From Cryoendolithus antarcticus (taxonomy: Eukaryota; Ascomycota; Dothideomycetes; Cladosporiales; Cladosporiaceae): a stretch of 64,000 nt of DNA. The stretch lies in the NCBI GenBank assembly GCA_002077065.1, contig NAJO01000081.1, positions 26,122-90,121 of the forward strand, written 5' to 3'. Within the stretch, counting starts at the first letter, position 1, and every line of letters starts with the position of its first letter. The notes below the pieces were generated by a model. It searched no databases and was not told the DNA's origin. It worked only from the letters and a program-made list of their open reading frames with translations. Shown here in pieces: positions 1 to 11,837 of the stretch. The position numbers and the translations under genes were made by a program.

Positions 1-121
1 TGCTAATCCGGCACTGATAAGAAAAGACTAGAACAATGCAGTCATTAGGGAATGATTTTTCTGGCAATGTAGCGAGGTAGGTTCATTGCTGTCCAATCAC
101 TCCGCCGCTGATGGGTCACCT

Positions 122-727
122 ATGATGTTCAATAACCATGATCTTGCAGACGTTGCAATCCATATCGGCTAGGTCGTGATTCCTGCTCATCGTTTTGTGC
201 TTTGCCTGCAGAGCAAGTACTTTGCTGATGCGCTAGAAGGGAAATATCAAGAAGGCTCTTCTAGGACTCTTTCGTGTGAAGAAGGTCGAGAACACGCATA
301 CCTTCGCGTTTCGGAATGGCTGTATGCTGGCGATTATCAAGAAGCGCCCTCCAGCCTGATCACAAATCATGGTTTGGCTCACGCAGCTCTCTGAACCTCA
401 CTCACTAACGGTATGCTAGATGATGCTGAACTGCTTAAACACCCTCGAGTGTTCTTTGTTGCAGACTTGCTTTTTCTTGAGGATCTGAAAGCTATGGCGG
501 TGAGAAAATTTGAAAATACCCTTGAAAATCTCTGGGTCAGCGAAGGGCTCATTGATTGTGTTGCGGAAATCTACGCAAACACGACATCATCTGGGAAAGA
601 GTTGCGAAAGGCACTGATTAGAGTGATATCAAACCATCGCACCCAGATTTTGAAGCGTGAGACATTTCGTGAATTGCTGCGACAAGGCGGCGATGTGGTC
701 GTTGATATGATAGAGGCATCAATGTAA
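122..727 (+). pseudogene. BTB/POZ domain protein with an in-frame stop
   Basis: The reading frame from ATG 122 encodes a BTB fold: DLADVAIHIG, a TAG at 170-172, then the diagnostic IPAHRFVLC segment, a YAGDYQEAP strand and the helical DDAELLKHPRVFFVADL part. A 48-nt intron at 372-419 (branch CACTAAC, acceptor CTAG) joins the halves in frame and removes the TGA at 392. The TAG falls inside the core strand, where no intron fits, so the gene is probably dead or carries a base error. BTB proteins of this fungal type are protein-interaction modules, often Cullin-3 adaptors, but no partner can be named. No further domain follows. Confidence 0.7.
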
Positions 728-940
728 CTTGTTACTAACGATGAGAGAACTTTAGAGATCATATACAGTAAATGAAAATGAAGACGAATCAAGGCATCTA
801 AATTATGTAGTGTATCGTTCACATTAGTAACAACCCACCGTATTATAGTTTCTACATTGACACCGGTCTAGACGGCGGTCAACTTACATACTTTGTTAAT
901 GAAAGCTACGTTATGAACTACAACTCTGACTTATTCGTAT

Positions 941-1225
941 TTATCTAATCTTCGCAACTTCATCTTTGTTTACACCATATAATTCCCAAAGTTTTCTCAT
1001 TGTCCCCACCGTCACATGGTTTCCAAAGCCCTCCAGTCTAGTATGCGCGTTAATATAAGCACCGGTCCCATCTTCGGCAATAGCGTATCGGAGTGCATCA
1101 AAATCGGTTCCGTCCTCTTCGTTGACCTCCAATCGTGAATCATAGACGCTGATGTAGAATCCGGTGAAGTCGTCATGACCAAATACAACTCGAATCTGGC
1201 CTTGTGTTATCTCTTGGCGCGTCAT
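941..1225 (-). CDS. Small hypothetical protein (94 aa)
   Basis: A compact ORF from an ATG with balanced composition: GHDDFTGFYISVYDSRL, an acidic turn, AYINAHTRLEGFGNHVTVGT and a C-terminal KLWELYGV helix. It has the look of a small single-domain alpha/beta protein. I do not recognise a family. No intron is evident, and the TAA at 941-943 ends it. It stands alone between the BTB relic and 2.3 kb without recognisable genes. Confidence 0.5.
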   Translation of the reverse strand: MTRQEITQGQIRVVFGHDDFTGFYISVYDSRLEVNEEDGTDFDALRYAIAEDGTGAYINAHTRLEGFGNHVTVGTMRKLWELYGVNKDEVAKIR

Positions 1226-3543
1226 GCTGTTGTGGTATCAGCGTTTTGTCCTTTGCAATCACTATGGCGAGACAAACTTAGGTCGTACGCTTGGTGGGGT
1301 GTATAGGGATTGCTGGATATATCGTGCGACCTCGAGCTGAACAAGAGTGAGGACGACAAGATAGTGGAGTTTGAGTCCACGATGGAGCTAGAGCGAAACA
1401 CAGCAGAGTTAATCAATGGTGCTTAAGTTCTGCTAACTTATTGAGCACCCTAAAGTGCTAACATGTAATAATACGCGCCGATGTGGGTGTGGTTCCTCTT
1501 GGTTGCAACTATGCTGGCCCAACAGGAAATTTCCCCTCATGGGAGGGTATGTTTGTGTGCGAGGACCAGTGCAGGTTCGTGTACGACAGCTGTATATGCA
1601 TCTCGTAACGACGTGTCGTTGGGATGCGTGATAGGTCATAGATTACGCGCCAGTCGAGAAGAGCAGCGAAGCAGTATGTCAAGCCGGCCACTTGAATCTG
1701 TACTGCAGGTACAATACACTCCCTCGGCGGACAGTGCTCAAATTCGCGCTGTGGCCAGCAATCAACCCAGCCTCGTTTATAGCCGCGCAGGTGACCGACC
1801 CTGGAAGCTGTCACCCAATATTTGTATGCAGCTTTTGACTAGTAGGAATAAAAGCCGGCATAGAGAACACTCGATAATCCTTTATGCCGCAGGCTAACAC
1901 TGCGATAACACAGACGTGGATCCAGTCGCGCTCGCCGGGTCGAAACACCGCACTAGCGTCAGTCAAAGGAGGTCAGCTTCCGTGCCGTTGCTGTAATTGC
2001 ACTGTTGAGTCCTAACGCGATGGATAGCTTTCGTTGTGACATGATCGAAATGAAAGCTGCCGACCTCTTAATTTAGCAGCCTATCGCCCATGTAGCACCT
2101 ACCTGGAGCCTTTCGAGCCTTCCTCCTAACGAACAGCCCGACGTACCTAGCAATGTCCAGTACTTTAGTCTCGGGAACTGGGACCACGGGCCTGGGCGCT
2201 ACGGGCTGCTAGACATATCATTTCTTGTTGTCTCGTCCCAGCTCAAGGACTCTGTTTCACTTCGGCTGTGCAGCTTCCAAGGCGAGTGCGCTCTCTGACT
2301 TATTATCTGCATATATACACAAATGGATCGTGTAGGCGTCTCAGTGGCGCTGGCAATAGTGTAGTACGCTATGATGTACCTGTCGGAAACGCACACCTGC
2401 GGCACTAGTAGATGCACAACCTAGGACAACATGGCTCAAATGTCGTGCCGTCACCCCGCGTCTGCCGCATTCGCACCTTTCTCTAGGATTCTGGGCACGC
2501 TACGTAGTCGGTGCTTGTATTCTTCTCGCCTGCTGACTGTGTTGTGACGCGCCGTAAGCTCATTGGGCCTCGAAGCTTGGATATTCCGCTTGGACCCATA
2601 TGTTGCTTACCGACACCATTCAGGCAGCCACATGTCTTGGCTGGAAGATGCCAACTAAGAAAGATTAACTTAGCGAGAGCACGTAATGTTCTAAAGCACC
2701 TACCCACGCCGTTGTACACCACTCATCTCCGGACATAATTACATGGCAAGACGAAAGACGTTCCATGTGACGAAGCCTGCATCTTCACCGAATACTCCGC
2801 GCCGCAATACGCGCCGCAGTGCGCGTCTCCTCGAGCTGCCGAGGCCGATATGGTGGTCTGACAATATATTCCAACAGCTCTGTGACTTAGGGGTCCCCCC
2901 AATCGTTGACTGCTGCAAGCCTCATGTTTACTACTTATTGGTCACGCCATAGCTATCCACTATCTCCGTGCAGCTACAACCTTTGTTTACTACATATCGG
3001 TCATGCCATAGCTATGCTTTACATGCATGTAGCTGTCTACTACGACGTAAGCATCTTCCCAAGCGGCGCATAGACCCGAATTTATCCGTAAGTGCTGAAG
3101 CGTTGCATTTCCGAAGAAGAATCAGGACTATGTCTAGTTACGAGCTACGTGAAGGCTACAACGCTATTATATCGATCTAGGGTGGGTGAATACTGAGTTG
3201 ACTGTGCTGATCCTGCTTGACGCAGAAGCTCCTTATTGGAGTAGACGGACCACTTATTATGGCCTTTATAGTAGCTAACCACATACATCTACCATCGTAG
3301 ACCTTACTGGTCAAGCATTGCATTTGCCTACCTACAGATAAAGATGCTAAAGAGCCCTTGCCATCGGCATTCTTCATCATCCCCGAGTCATGTAGCACTG
3401 ATCACGACATGAGTGCTCGACGCAAGAGTAGAGAGTGCCGCTAGTCCAACCTATGGTCTGCTCTATCCGACGCAAGTCAGGGATTGAATTAATGACTGAA
3501 TTTATCCATCTATCCTGAGGAGATAGAGCATTACCACCTTGAT
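1226..3543. other. No supportable gene
   Basis: Short overlapping ORFs on both strands show no recognisable domain, splice structure or composition bias. The only structure seen is the short direct repeat at 2925-3017. Confidence 0.5.
2925..3017 (+). repeat. Imperfect direct repeat, period 59
   Basis: A 34-nt segment beginning TGTTTACTAC and containing GCCATAGCTAT occurs at 2925-2958 and again at 2984-3017 with four mismatches. It is too short to assign to an element. Confidence 0.75.
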
Positions 3544-5198
3544 TCACACATTTATCGCCTGCAAAACACTTAATACGTAGGCCATCGCAGCTCTTCCCCA
3601 GTTCTCCTTTAGTTCCGGGGGTACATCAGACGAATCTGGCTCGGTCAGGAGTTTTAAGCACCCAACAATCAGATCAGCAAGCTTCTGGCCGGTACGACGC
3701 GGCAACTCCATCTTGGCCTGATCCAGAAGGTATTTCTGTAATTCTTCTGTGCTGGTCTCGTCTCCATTGAATCTCTTAGTGAAATGTATGGCGTTGTGAT
3801 CTAGAGCTCTCGGTTCGAAGAAGGATTTCCCAAGCGCGATCTCCAAACCGACAACTGCGAAGGAGTAAACGTGATCGATGAAGCTATAATAGCGTTTGTT
3901 GCCATCAGGTTTCTGTCTGGTGAGAGGTGCATAAAGATTGTGCTCCAGACGTTCGACCTCCTTACGCTCGGAACGGCCATCTTCTTTTCTACTCAGCGCG
4001 AATCCCATCAAAAAAGCTTGGCCTAAGCTCGAAGTCTTCGCACTTTTCGGTTCCTGGTGGCCCGATGCGAAGATTATAGATGGTGCCTCCTGCTTATCTG
4101 CAGTCATACCATCTTTGGCTGTCTTATCGTCGGCGCCCTCTTCTTCAAGCATATCAACCCTTTATCCGTTCTCAGAGGCCATATGTAGGTCGGCATCGTC
4201 GCTCGCAATGATTTGTTCCGCACTTGAGGGCTTTGACAACAACAGGATGCAGTCCGGTCGCACCAAATGGTGCACGATCTCAGACCCATGCAAATAGAGC
4301 AGCGCGGTTGCGAGTTGTCGCAAGAGATCTAAGCGCTCATTGAGTGGATGTCTGGGATTTTGCTTTTCACGGATGAGCAGTTGGCGTAGAGAGATAGCTT
4401 CTCCGAACCCTGGCGGCACGGCAAATATCAACTTCCTAGCGTCGTAGCCCTTACACGACAGAAGGTTCATGTCGAGGGGATTGACTGACCGCAGTACATG
4501 TGCAAGACGACCTAGAGTCATCTGAGATGTACTATCGGGAATGAGCTCTCTGTATTCGACCAGAACGCTCTCTTCGTCATGTTTGCAGGCTTCGAGATCA
4601 CAATGTATGGGACTTCCTTCATCGGCTCATGAAGAGCTATCTCATGTTCTAGGGCGGGAGAGAAGTCGGACTCGTTGATGGCTGCCCGGGCCGCCTGCAA
4701 ATATTTGAGTCGCATTGCGGGCTTGATGGCCTTCGTTAGAGAATCCTGCTCCTCCATCTGTGTGAAAGTGCCAGAGACCTTCAATATCAACATCAAATCA
4801 TCAAAGTCTTTCTGCCAACTTCGGAGGTCACCCAGAATCTTTTTCAGTTGTTGTTCGCTTTCGTCCGAACCCGAGGTCTTGTTCAGAGCACTCTGAAATC
4901 GTTCACACATGATGCGCAGCTGCTGGATTACGCTTGAAAGTAGTGCGAGATGTTTCTGACTGATGGTCGTGACCTCTGCTTTGCTCAATAAGTTGATAGA
5001 GAGTTCCAATCTCTGTTGGCAGACCTTGAATGCGATTTCATATTGGGTCTTCTTAACTTCGTCCATATCGAGGAGGCATTGGGCCTTCTTCCATCCCAGG
5101 GTACAGAGCTTTACACCGATTTCTCCAACACCATGTGCACCTACTGCCACACCCGCGAGGGCTAATAGATGGTCATTTGACGCCATGCTGAGTTGCAA
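3544..5198 (-). pseudogene. HeLo-like / pseudokinase protein, broken
   Basis: The N-terminal part (5198 to about 4620) is an all-helical domain starting ALAGVAVGAHGVGEIGVKL, resembling the HeLo-type N-termini of fungal signalling proteins. It is followed by a kinase-like C-terminal part: HVLRSVNPLDMNLLSCKGY, RLDLLRQLATALLYLHGSEIVHHLVRPDCILLL (a degenerate catalytic loop without HRD) and FIDHVYSFAVVGLEIALGKSFF. The ORF changes frame near 4610-4620, where the true frame reads DEESVLVEYREL, and a TAA lies at 4162-4164 in an otherwise continuous frame. Intact relatives are predicted signalling or cell-death regulators related to heterokaryon incompatibility. The lost catalytic Asp means a pseudokinase at best. 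Two disablements make this copy probably dead. Confidence 0.6.
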
Positions 5199-6494
5199 AT
5201 GCTGTTCGGATCCAGAAGCGCAGAAGAGGTAGCCACGTTTCGTAATGCTATATTAATCGATGCGCCGAGCTTATGGGATGATGCGACAATTGTATACTAG
5301 TGAACTATGATGCCGGCGCAAGCCACCGGGGCTGAGCACGGCTGCCTAGCCGTTTTCGCGGGGTCACGAGTAATGTTGTGCCATTTACGCTGGCAAGTGC
5401 TGATGATCCCAGACCGCCGACAGATTTTCTGACTATCAAGTGAGCGATATCCGCATCCAAGTCACCCTCATTCAACCCCAATGGAGACGTGGAGTATCAT
5501 GGTAGAATGACGAATTACGCAGCCTGCGCATCAGCTCCACTCTACGGTAGCTCTTCACACACACTAGCAAGTGCAGGCACGACACAAGACCCAGACGATT
5601 CAGCCTACTACACACTGCCCGAGAAACATCTACAATCTTTCGAGATCAGCCAACTGATTTTATCCCTGATACACATAGTCGCTTCGAATCGAGTCCCAAC
5701 CTGCACTCGGATATACTATCGAGATGTCCTCAACAGAGTGAAAAGAGCGGGATGAAGCACATCCCGTGGTTCCGTAATAAGCCACATCAAAATGCACTAG
5801 CGGCGCACGCGGCCCGTTGCCGATCGCGCCTTTTCACTTACTTGAGATGTGTGTAAACAGTCGTGCAACATGCAGAGACCTTTCCATATCGGATTAGACA
5901 TTTGCTTTGCGTGATACACGATTCCCATGTAGTGAAGCCCAGCCGATCCGGTACTGGTGATGATGTGAGGGACGTGGTGTACCTAATCGATCTGACGTAC
6001 TGGCAGACTAGCAAGTAGCATCACTATTCACAATCTGTCAAGACCGGCTTACGCCTTGTGCGTCGTTCACAGGACTGTGTGCATCTAGGTGCAACCTTAA
6101 CAGCGTTGTCATGCAGACGCAGGTGACAACAAAGTCGCCTGCATGTCATCTACACTATTGCCTAGGAATAGGATATGATGTCTCGCGACGTGGTAGGCTC
6201 CTGCGGCCCATCCTATATTCCTCAGTAAAGGGCATCGTACACCGTGGATCCAGATGTTCAGCTGCGGTTTTCCCATCTGTCCATGACTTGCCACCTGTCG
6301 ATGCGTAATACTAGCCCATCAAGATTAACTTGAGCATCCCTCCTAGGTGTAGCTACCAAAAGACTGCTTTTGCTCGTACCTTATAACCACAGTCTATCGT
6401 GTAAAGCAATGCTCGCCTCTTCGATGCTCATTCCCGATGTTTGACCACAGGAGCGTGGTTGTCAGCAATCGTATTGGCCAGTAACGAATGCTCA
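5199..6494. other. No supportable gene
   Basis: A few ORFs of 60-90 codons, none with a recognisable motif. No repeat or RNA gene was seen. Confidence 0.4.
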
Positions 6495-7392
6495 ATGGCT
6501 CTGAGATGCGAAGCGTGTGCTCGTACATTCAAAGACAGATCTTCCTTACGACAACACCTTCGTGCTCCTTTCGATTCGACAGACAACAATTGCGCTTTTT
6601 GCAATAAGCCGCTAGCTAGTAAGCATGCACTACAACAACATAGCCAAGCCTCTCATCATTGTGTAAGGGTCAATTACATTGAATTCTGGAAGGACATCTC
6701 AGGCTAACGGGTGATCATAGCAATACATCCGGACAACATTTACTGCTACTCCTAACCGTACTGCTGCTTCTCAAGACGGTGATGGTGGCATTGAGGTAGC
6801 TCACGACCAGGCACAAGAGCGGCACACCGATATGGACTCGCTGGAAACACCACTTGACAGCTACTTTCGCTCGTATACTTCATTCCCATATGACGCAGCT
6901 CTGCCACCAGCAACTTCCTTTTCTAGGTTAAGGGACCATATGGGATGGCGACGAGGAACGCGGGTGCCCAGCACAGCTTGGGAAGTCTACCAGGATATGC
7001 TGAAGGCTGAAGTTCAGCTTTGGTTTGGTGAGGAGGATGACTTACACGCGTGGCACACATTGTGTCGTGCGATTGGAATCTCACGTCCTGCACAAAACTG
7101 TGAAGATTGTGCGCAGGTAAGTACCATGCTAAGTCTGGAAGATGGAAGGTCCTGATATTCCTAATAGCTCGTTCGTCGAACACACGTGAACATTGTCGAT
7201 TTGATCCAATGGGATCGAGAAGGGGAGATGGAAAATTCCAGGGTGCGAACTGTTCCGAACGCAGGGTCGCTTCGCGAATATACTGTGTCTACAGGAAAAG
7301 TCTTTCGCAACCCATTCGATGAAGATGATAGCAATGTGGTACTGAGACACTTGCTAAGAGGAATATTCAGACGAGAGGCTGATGAGACGTGA
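6495..7392 (+). CDS. C2H2 zinc-finger protein, fungal type, three exons
   Basis: Exons 6495-6662, 6721-7116 and 7168-7392 give 262 aa. Both introns are clean: 58 nt with GTAAGG and CTAAC, and 51 nt with GTAAGT and CCTAATAG. Both fall on codon boundaries. The start is the ATG before LRCEACARTF. Residues 1-55 hold two zinc fingers (CEAC...H, CAFC...HSQASHH). The middle contains LDSYFRSYTSFPYDAALPPA, GWRRG and a WFGEEDDLHAWHTLCRAIG block, followed by CEDC and THVNIVDLIQWDR. This is the layout of a common uncharacterised fungal family. It is probably nuclear and nucleic-acid binding, but its targets are unknown. The reading frame is intact, unusual for this window. Confidence 0.75.
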
Positions 7393-7674
7393 ATGGGTGC
7401 ACGGTTGATTTAGTGGTCATGTCTACGCGGCACTGTACAGACATACACTATGCGGGATCAGTAACAGACCCTACTAGCATAGCCTATCTGGGAAGACTAT
7501 CAGCCGCAGTCCTCGAAGAGATTTGCCAATCCGCAATCGGCACGATCGCAACCAATGAAGACAGCCATTCAGTAGGGATAGAGGCGCCGTTTAATATATA
7601 ATTGCACATCGGGCGCGTTCAAGTCAAATGATGATATGTCTCAGGCATCCGGGGCTTGACCACTCTTATGGGCA

Positions 7675-7932
7675 GTGAGAACATGGAACATAGCAATAGT
7701 GAAAGTGTTGCTCATCACGAGTCAAGTGGATGCTAATTCAAAGGACAAACAGGGCTATGCACCGATATCATGGGCGGCACAAATAGGGAATGAGGCAATA
7801 GAGCAAGTACTGCTTGACGAAATCCGGGCTCAGGCTGCCTTCAGCCAAGTAGATAATCAGACGCCATTGGCCTTGAAGCTACTCAAACAACTGGAAACTC
7901 CAGCAAGGGCTGTATGGAGCCGCTCGGTATAA
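7675..7932 (+). pseudogene. Ankyrin-repeat fragment
   Basis: About one and a half ankyrin repeats are readable: VKVLLITSQVDANSKDKQGYAPISWAAQIGNEAIEQVLLD, cited here only for its D-G-PISWAA-G-E signature. Nothing upstream or downstream extends the solenoid, so this is a relic of a larger NLR-like or ankyrin gene rather than a functional gene. Confidence 0.55.
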
Positions 7933-8011
7933 GAGAGACAGATCCTTACCTCAGAACGAGCGAATGTATCCCGATCATGAATTTACAACAATAGTACATG
8001 CTAGTATGCGC

Positions 8012-8080
8012 CTCGCAAAGATCGCTGGTTGTCGCTCGCAAAGGTCGTTGGTCGTCGCTCGCAAAGGTCGCTGGTTGTCG
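8012..8080 (+). repeat. Three tandem copies of a 23-nt unit
   Basis: Consecutive units at 8012-8034, 8035-8057 and 8058-8080 share CTCGCAAAGGTCGCTGGTTG plus TCG, with one to three differences between units. The array abuts the dispersed repeat that follows at 8088. Confidence 0.9.
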
Positions 8081-8087
8081 CAGTGCT

Positions 8088-8304
8088 ATGCAGTGGATGC
8101 ATGTACTGCCTTTAGAGTGTTTCCATCGCGCTAAACCGCCGCACGGCAATTTAGCGCGGTCAATCTTGGCGTTAGGCGCCTACCGCAGCCTGGGCCGGAA
8201 CACCACTGTGCATGCGCTATATAGTACATTGTAATGGGTGCTTCCTGTTGCCTATCTCCATGGCGAAGATCCCACGGCTTCTGGAGCCAGCAACACGTAC
8301 CAGG
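8088..8304 (+). repeat. Dispersed repeat family 1, copy 1
   Basis: This stretch aligns over about 215 nt with the reverse complement of 24486-24722. Shared blocks include GCGCTAAAYCGCCGCAC, TTTAGCGCGGTCAA, CTTGGCGTT, GCATGCGCTA and TGTAATGGGTGCTTCCT. The GCGCTAAA/TTTAGCGC blocks form an internal inverted repeat. A shorter related piece lies near 33903-33942. There is no coding sign; it could be a MITE or a solo LTR-like relic. Confidence 0.75.
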
Positions 8305-8804
8305 CGGCTCTTACCTCGAGACACGTACTATTCCAGCATTGTCAGCATTGAGATGACGAAGGAGGCAATCTTTGGGTCTGCATGACCGATTTGCGATATC
8401 AGCTATGATGGTGACCGTACTCTCCGAATGACCAGCAAAACCGTAGTGATCGAATATGTCAATTTCTCAGGCGGCAATGACAATAACCGCTCCCTGCTTC
8501 GCCCTTCGGTTTGCTCGATCTTTCCTGCTGTTTGTGCCCGCTGATGCATCCTACAACATCGCGTGAAAGTCAGCTCAATTTGTAATCGAATGTACTTCCC
8601 CCAAATTCGACCGCATTGCGTGACTGGATCTGGGCAGCAAGTCCCATGGCAGTGTCCTCTGCAAGCTCGCAAAGCGCGACGCAGAAGTCGCGAGACTCAA
8701 ACATAACGTGTCACGATTTAGTCGCATTGGAACCAGCCGAAGCGAGAGCAAAGTAGAAACCCGCGGCGAACGTGCCATGTCGAACGACTTACCGAATTAT
8801 TGTC

Positions 8805-9025
8805 ATTCGTGCGTCCAAGTATTTGCCGCAGCCATTCCTGTGATGGCGCAAGCATCGTTGGGCTCTGCCAAGTATATCTCAAGGTTTCAGTGCACCTCTT
8901 GAGTGAGGAGGGGGTGGATAACCGGTGGGTGTACTCAATCATGTTTGTGGTGTTACACAGATAGTAGTAAGCACGGATCATGCACCAGCAGCGCATGGTC
9001 TGTGCGAGGATACACACGCAGCTCC
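8805..9025 (+). repeat. Dispersed repeat family 2, copy 1
   Basis: Aligns in direct orientation with about 48045-48275, sharing CCAAGTAT, GCCATTCC, CTCTTGAGT, GCACGGATCA and GCGCATGGTC. On the minus strand both copies encode a similar peptide around LAP..EWLR.ILG, so it may be a decayed coding relic. Identity looks like roughly two thirds. Confidence 0.6.
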
Positions 9026-9537
9026 GGGACGTTTCAACCTGACGGGATTACCCGCTGCGTACACAGGCATCGTCCATAGCATGTTTACGAGACCGAGCCG
9101 CATGTATGATTGAAGTACTGTTGCTCACAAGCAGTGGTTCAATCGCTTACTGACGCTGCCTTCCTACCCACAGCATTGCACGGATCCGAAGGAACTTGCT
9201 TTCAGGAGCGAGGCCTGATATGCAAACACCTTGCAATGGGCCACGAGGCAGGGCATCTCCCTATCCGTGCTCGACTTGCACTAGGCTGACACAAGCACTA
9301 ACGGCACTAGAAGGTCGTGATACACGCTTCAGGCATGGCTTCGACTACGAATTCCCCGTATTCAATCAATTTTGCGCTCATGCGACCTACAGACTAAGAG
9401 CAGAATATCTCTGCGAAAGGGCTATACATGGTAGATCTTTCTTTGTATATAGGCTTCACTTCCTGCTATTCAACCGAGTGCCGCACCACTACATACGTTC
9501 TCGCCTTTACCTACCAACATTCGCCGATGAGCTCACA

Positions 9538-10053
9538 ATGCCACCAAGGGAACGACATGATGGCCTAGGATGGTCTCTACACCCCTCCTTACACGACAGC
9601 GTATCAGGTCTACTGGAGGAACACGATCTACGCTTTGGCTTTCATAATGCCGACCACTCAGGAAAGAATATCAAGGAGTATGATAGTAACATCATGGGAC
9701 GGTTTGTCTGCCAAAATCGGGCATGCCCCTCTAGTGGATGGTCGAACAAGAAAATCGCAATTACTATACGACTGTACCCTGACGCGCAGTATAACGCTAG
9801 GGTCTATCATCAACGCTGCAGTAAGTGCCAAAGACTCAGCAGCCCGGTGCTTGACAACTCATACGCAGAGAGAGTTGCGTATCGTCTCATGAAATGGTCT
9901 CGAATCTCGATGCAGGTACCTCCGTACACCGGTCAGAGTGATGGCCCATACCAGAGCAATTTATGCGAAGGTTGTAGGATGGGGCACTGCAGTGAAGGGA
10001 GGAGCAACGAAAGTAGTCAGTCTTCGAAAAGCATAACTTTCTGTTATTTCTAG
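9538..10053 (+). CDS. 3CxxC-type zinc-finger protein
   Basis: From ATG 9538 the ORF gives 171 aa. Residues 1-55 hold HPSLHDSVSGLLEEHDLRFGF; then IMGRFVCQNRACPSSGWSNK begins the 3CxxC domain. It continues with CSKCQRLSSP, YAERVAYRLMKW, PYTGQSDGP and a final CEGCRMGHC. These are the paired CxxC knuckles expected in order for this fungal zinc-binding family. Function is unknown; relatives are soluble and probably nuclear or cytoplasmic. The open frame extends upstream to 9196, but that part does not resemble the family, so the internal ATG is preferred. Intact. Neighbours are not functionally linked. Confidence 0.75.
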   Translation: MPPRERHDGLGWSLHPSLHDSVSGLLEEHDLRFGFHNADHSGKNIKEYDSNIMGRFVCQNRACPSSGWSNKKIAITIRLYPDAQYNARVYHQRCSKCQRLSSPVLDNSYAERVAYRLMKWSRISMQVPPYTGQSDGPYQSNLCEGCRMGHCSEGRSNESSQSSKSITFCYF

Positions 10054-11027
10054 TATTGACAATAATCTGTTCCAGACTTTTAGACCGTCCCTGTGAGCGA
10101 GGGGAGCCAGCATAACTGTCACTATAGCATCGATGCTAACCGCACAGGAGAGTGCGGGCTGAACAGATGACATACAGCATAACGTTATATGTCTGGATCA
10201 AGAATGCTTATGATTGGCTGTACTAATGAGGATTTGGGAAGCAAGGTTAGTGGAGGGAGAAGTGTCGAGCGAGAGGTAGGAGATGATTGTAATAGTGGAT
10301 ATTGTCACTCGTTAGCATTGGGACTATTTCACTCACTTTACAAATGCAGAGTTCTCCCGCCCTCTTCTTATGTCGCAGACCCGTGTTGATCGTGTACAAA
10401 TGTACATCCTAGGTCCATGTCAATCCCCGAAACATGTGAGAAGCCAATTCGAACCATTCGATCTCTATGAGGCGCCTAGACTCTCGCGTCAGATTGTGAA
10501 ACTTTTCGATCAGATAGTCTGCTAGACTCAGCGTGAGGTCAGTGACAGTATTGCAGAGTGCGTTTCTACATATAGTCATATCTGGGACGTGTTACAGAAG
10601 CCTGTGTGCGGACAACGATCGCTCAAACCCTTTTCCAAGCTCCATTGCTGAGGGCTGGTCACTACACGTGTATAAAAGTGGCTTTGGATCGCTTGCTGGA
10701 GCGCCTTGCCTGTATGCATACGACACAACGTACGGTGCGGTAGCATGCGAATGACTATTACTGCTATCGAAGCTTCGCAATCTGTTTCTATCGATATAAA
10801 CTCATGAGAGTGCGGACTCTCTAAGCTGGTTGCTAGGCTAGATGCAGCTGAAGAGGTCCTCTAGATTGTCGCGCACAAACACTAGGGACGAGGTAATCAA
10901 AGAAGGGAAACCTCTGGTTCCCTGAGAGCCATTTGCTCTGATCATTTGCATCGATCTCTGGACCACCACCGGCTCCTTCCTAAGCCATTCCGGTATCCAA
11001 GCTGGTGTATCTGCAAAGGTTAGTTGA
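10054..11027. other. No supportable gene
   Basis: No domain-bearing ORF, repeat or RNA structure was recognised. Confidence 0.4.
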
Positions 11028-11837
11028 TTACATGCGTGATCTTGTCAACGGGGATATCGTACCTGATGACAGCTCACTTTTCAATCTACGGTTTCTAAAC
11101 GTTAGGAGACATATTACCAGCTCGCACGGCTGAAAATTACGGAAACATGTTGTCGCGATGTGTGAAGCGATACGAGGTTCTTCTAGCGATGTTGACCGGG
11201 ATTGTCTCCAGGCCAGACGTAGGTCGCGAACATGATTAGTCCATTGTTGTTTTCCGCTAGGGTTGTCCAGCTCGGGGTAGAGCTCATACAAGCCTGACTG
11301 TCTAATAATCTCCAAGGTGACCACAGCTGACCGATCTCGGTGCACCAGGAGCCCTTGTAAGAGGTGTTCGCCGTTGTCGTACCCACGCTTGCTGAGTTCA
11401 ATTTCATTTCGGATCTTTGGACTCTCCTTGTGCGTGTCGCAACACCGCTCGAGTAGCCACACGTCCCGGGCGAATTGGCCACGAGGAAACCGTGCCGCAG
11501 CTACCACACAGATATACACATCAGCTGAGGATCGATGCCCTTTGCTGCATCTCCATATCGCATATTGGAGCACGAAGAGCCGTGAATTACTCCAGGACAT
11601 CAGATTGTCAGCGGTATCCGCCTCACCAGAGCAATTTTTCTTCAGATGAGCGCATAACTTCTCAGCTCTATCTTCAAGGTCTAACGACAGGAGATCTGTC
11701 CTGCTACTGTCCTTTCGACATATGCTGGCGGACGAAGCCACCACAGTACTGTCGCTTTTACCAGAGCTTACTATGTCGAAAGCTCGAACTAGATACCTAG
11801 GGCTCTCGGCCAGAACAATGTGGGTCCTCCTTGACAA
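11028..11837 (-). CDS. DUF7587-type fungal protein
   Basis: The frame contains the family's block order: RYLVRAFD, RAEKLCAHLKK, DNLMSWSNSRLFVLQYAIWR, DVYICVVAAARFPRGQFARDVWLL, YDNGEHLLQGLL and SGLYELYPEL. DUF7587 proteins are widespread, multicopy and uncharacterised in filamentous fungi; no reaction is known. The ORF has no good ATG at its 5' end and overlaps the next ORF (11789-12532) in another frame, so the two may be exons of one gene. No donor and acceptor pair in matching phase was found, and a frameshift is possible. Confidence 0.6.
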   Translation of the reverse strand: MSRRTHIVLAESPRYLVRAFDIVSSGKSDSTVVASSASICRKDSSRTDLLSLDLEDRAEKLCAHLKKNCSGEADTADNLMSWSNSRLFVLQYAIWRCSKGHRSSADVYICVVAAARFPRGQFARDVWLLERCCDTHKESPKIRNEIELSKRGYDNGEHLLQGLLVHRDRSAVVTLEIIRQSGLYELYPELDNPSGKQQWTNHVRDLRLAWRQSRSTSLEEPRIASHIATTCFRNFQPCELVICLLTFRNRRLKSELSSGTISPLTRSRM

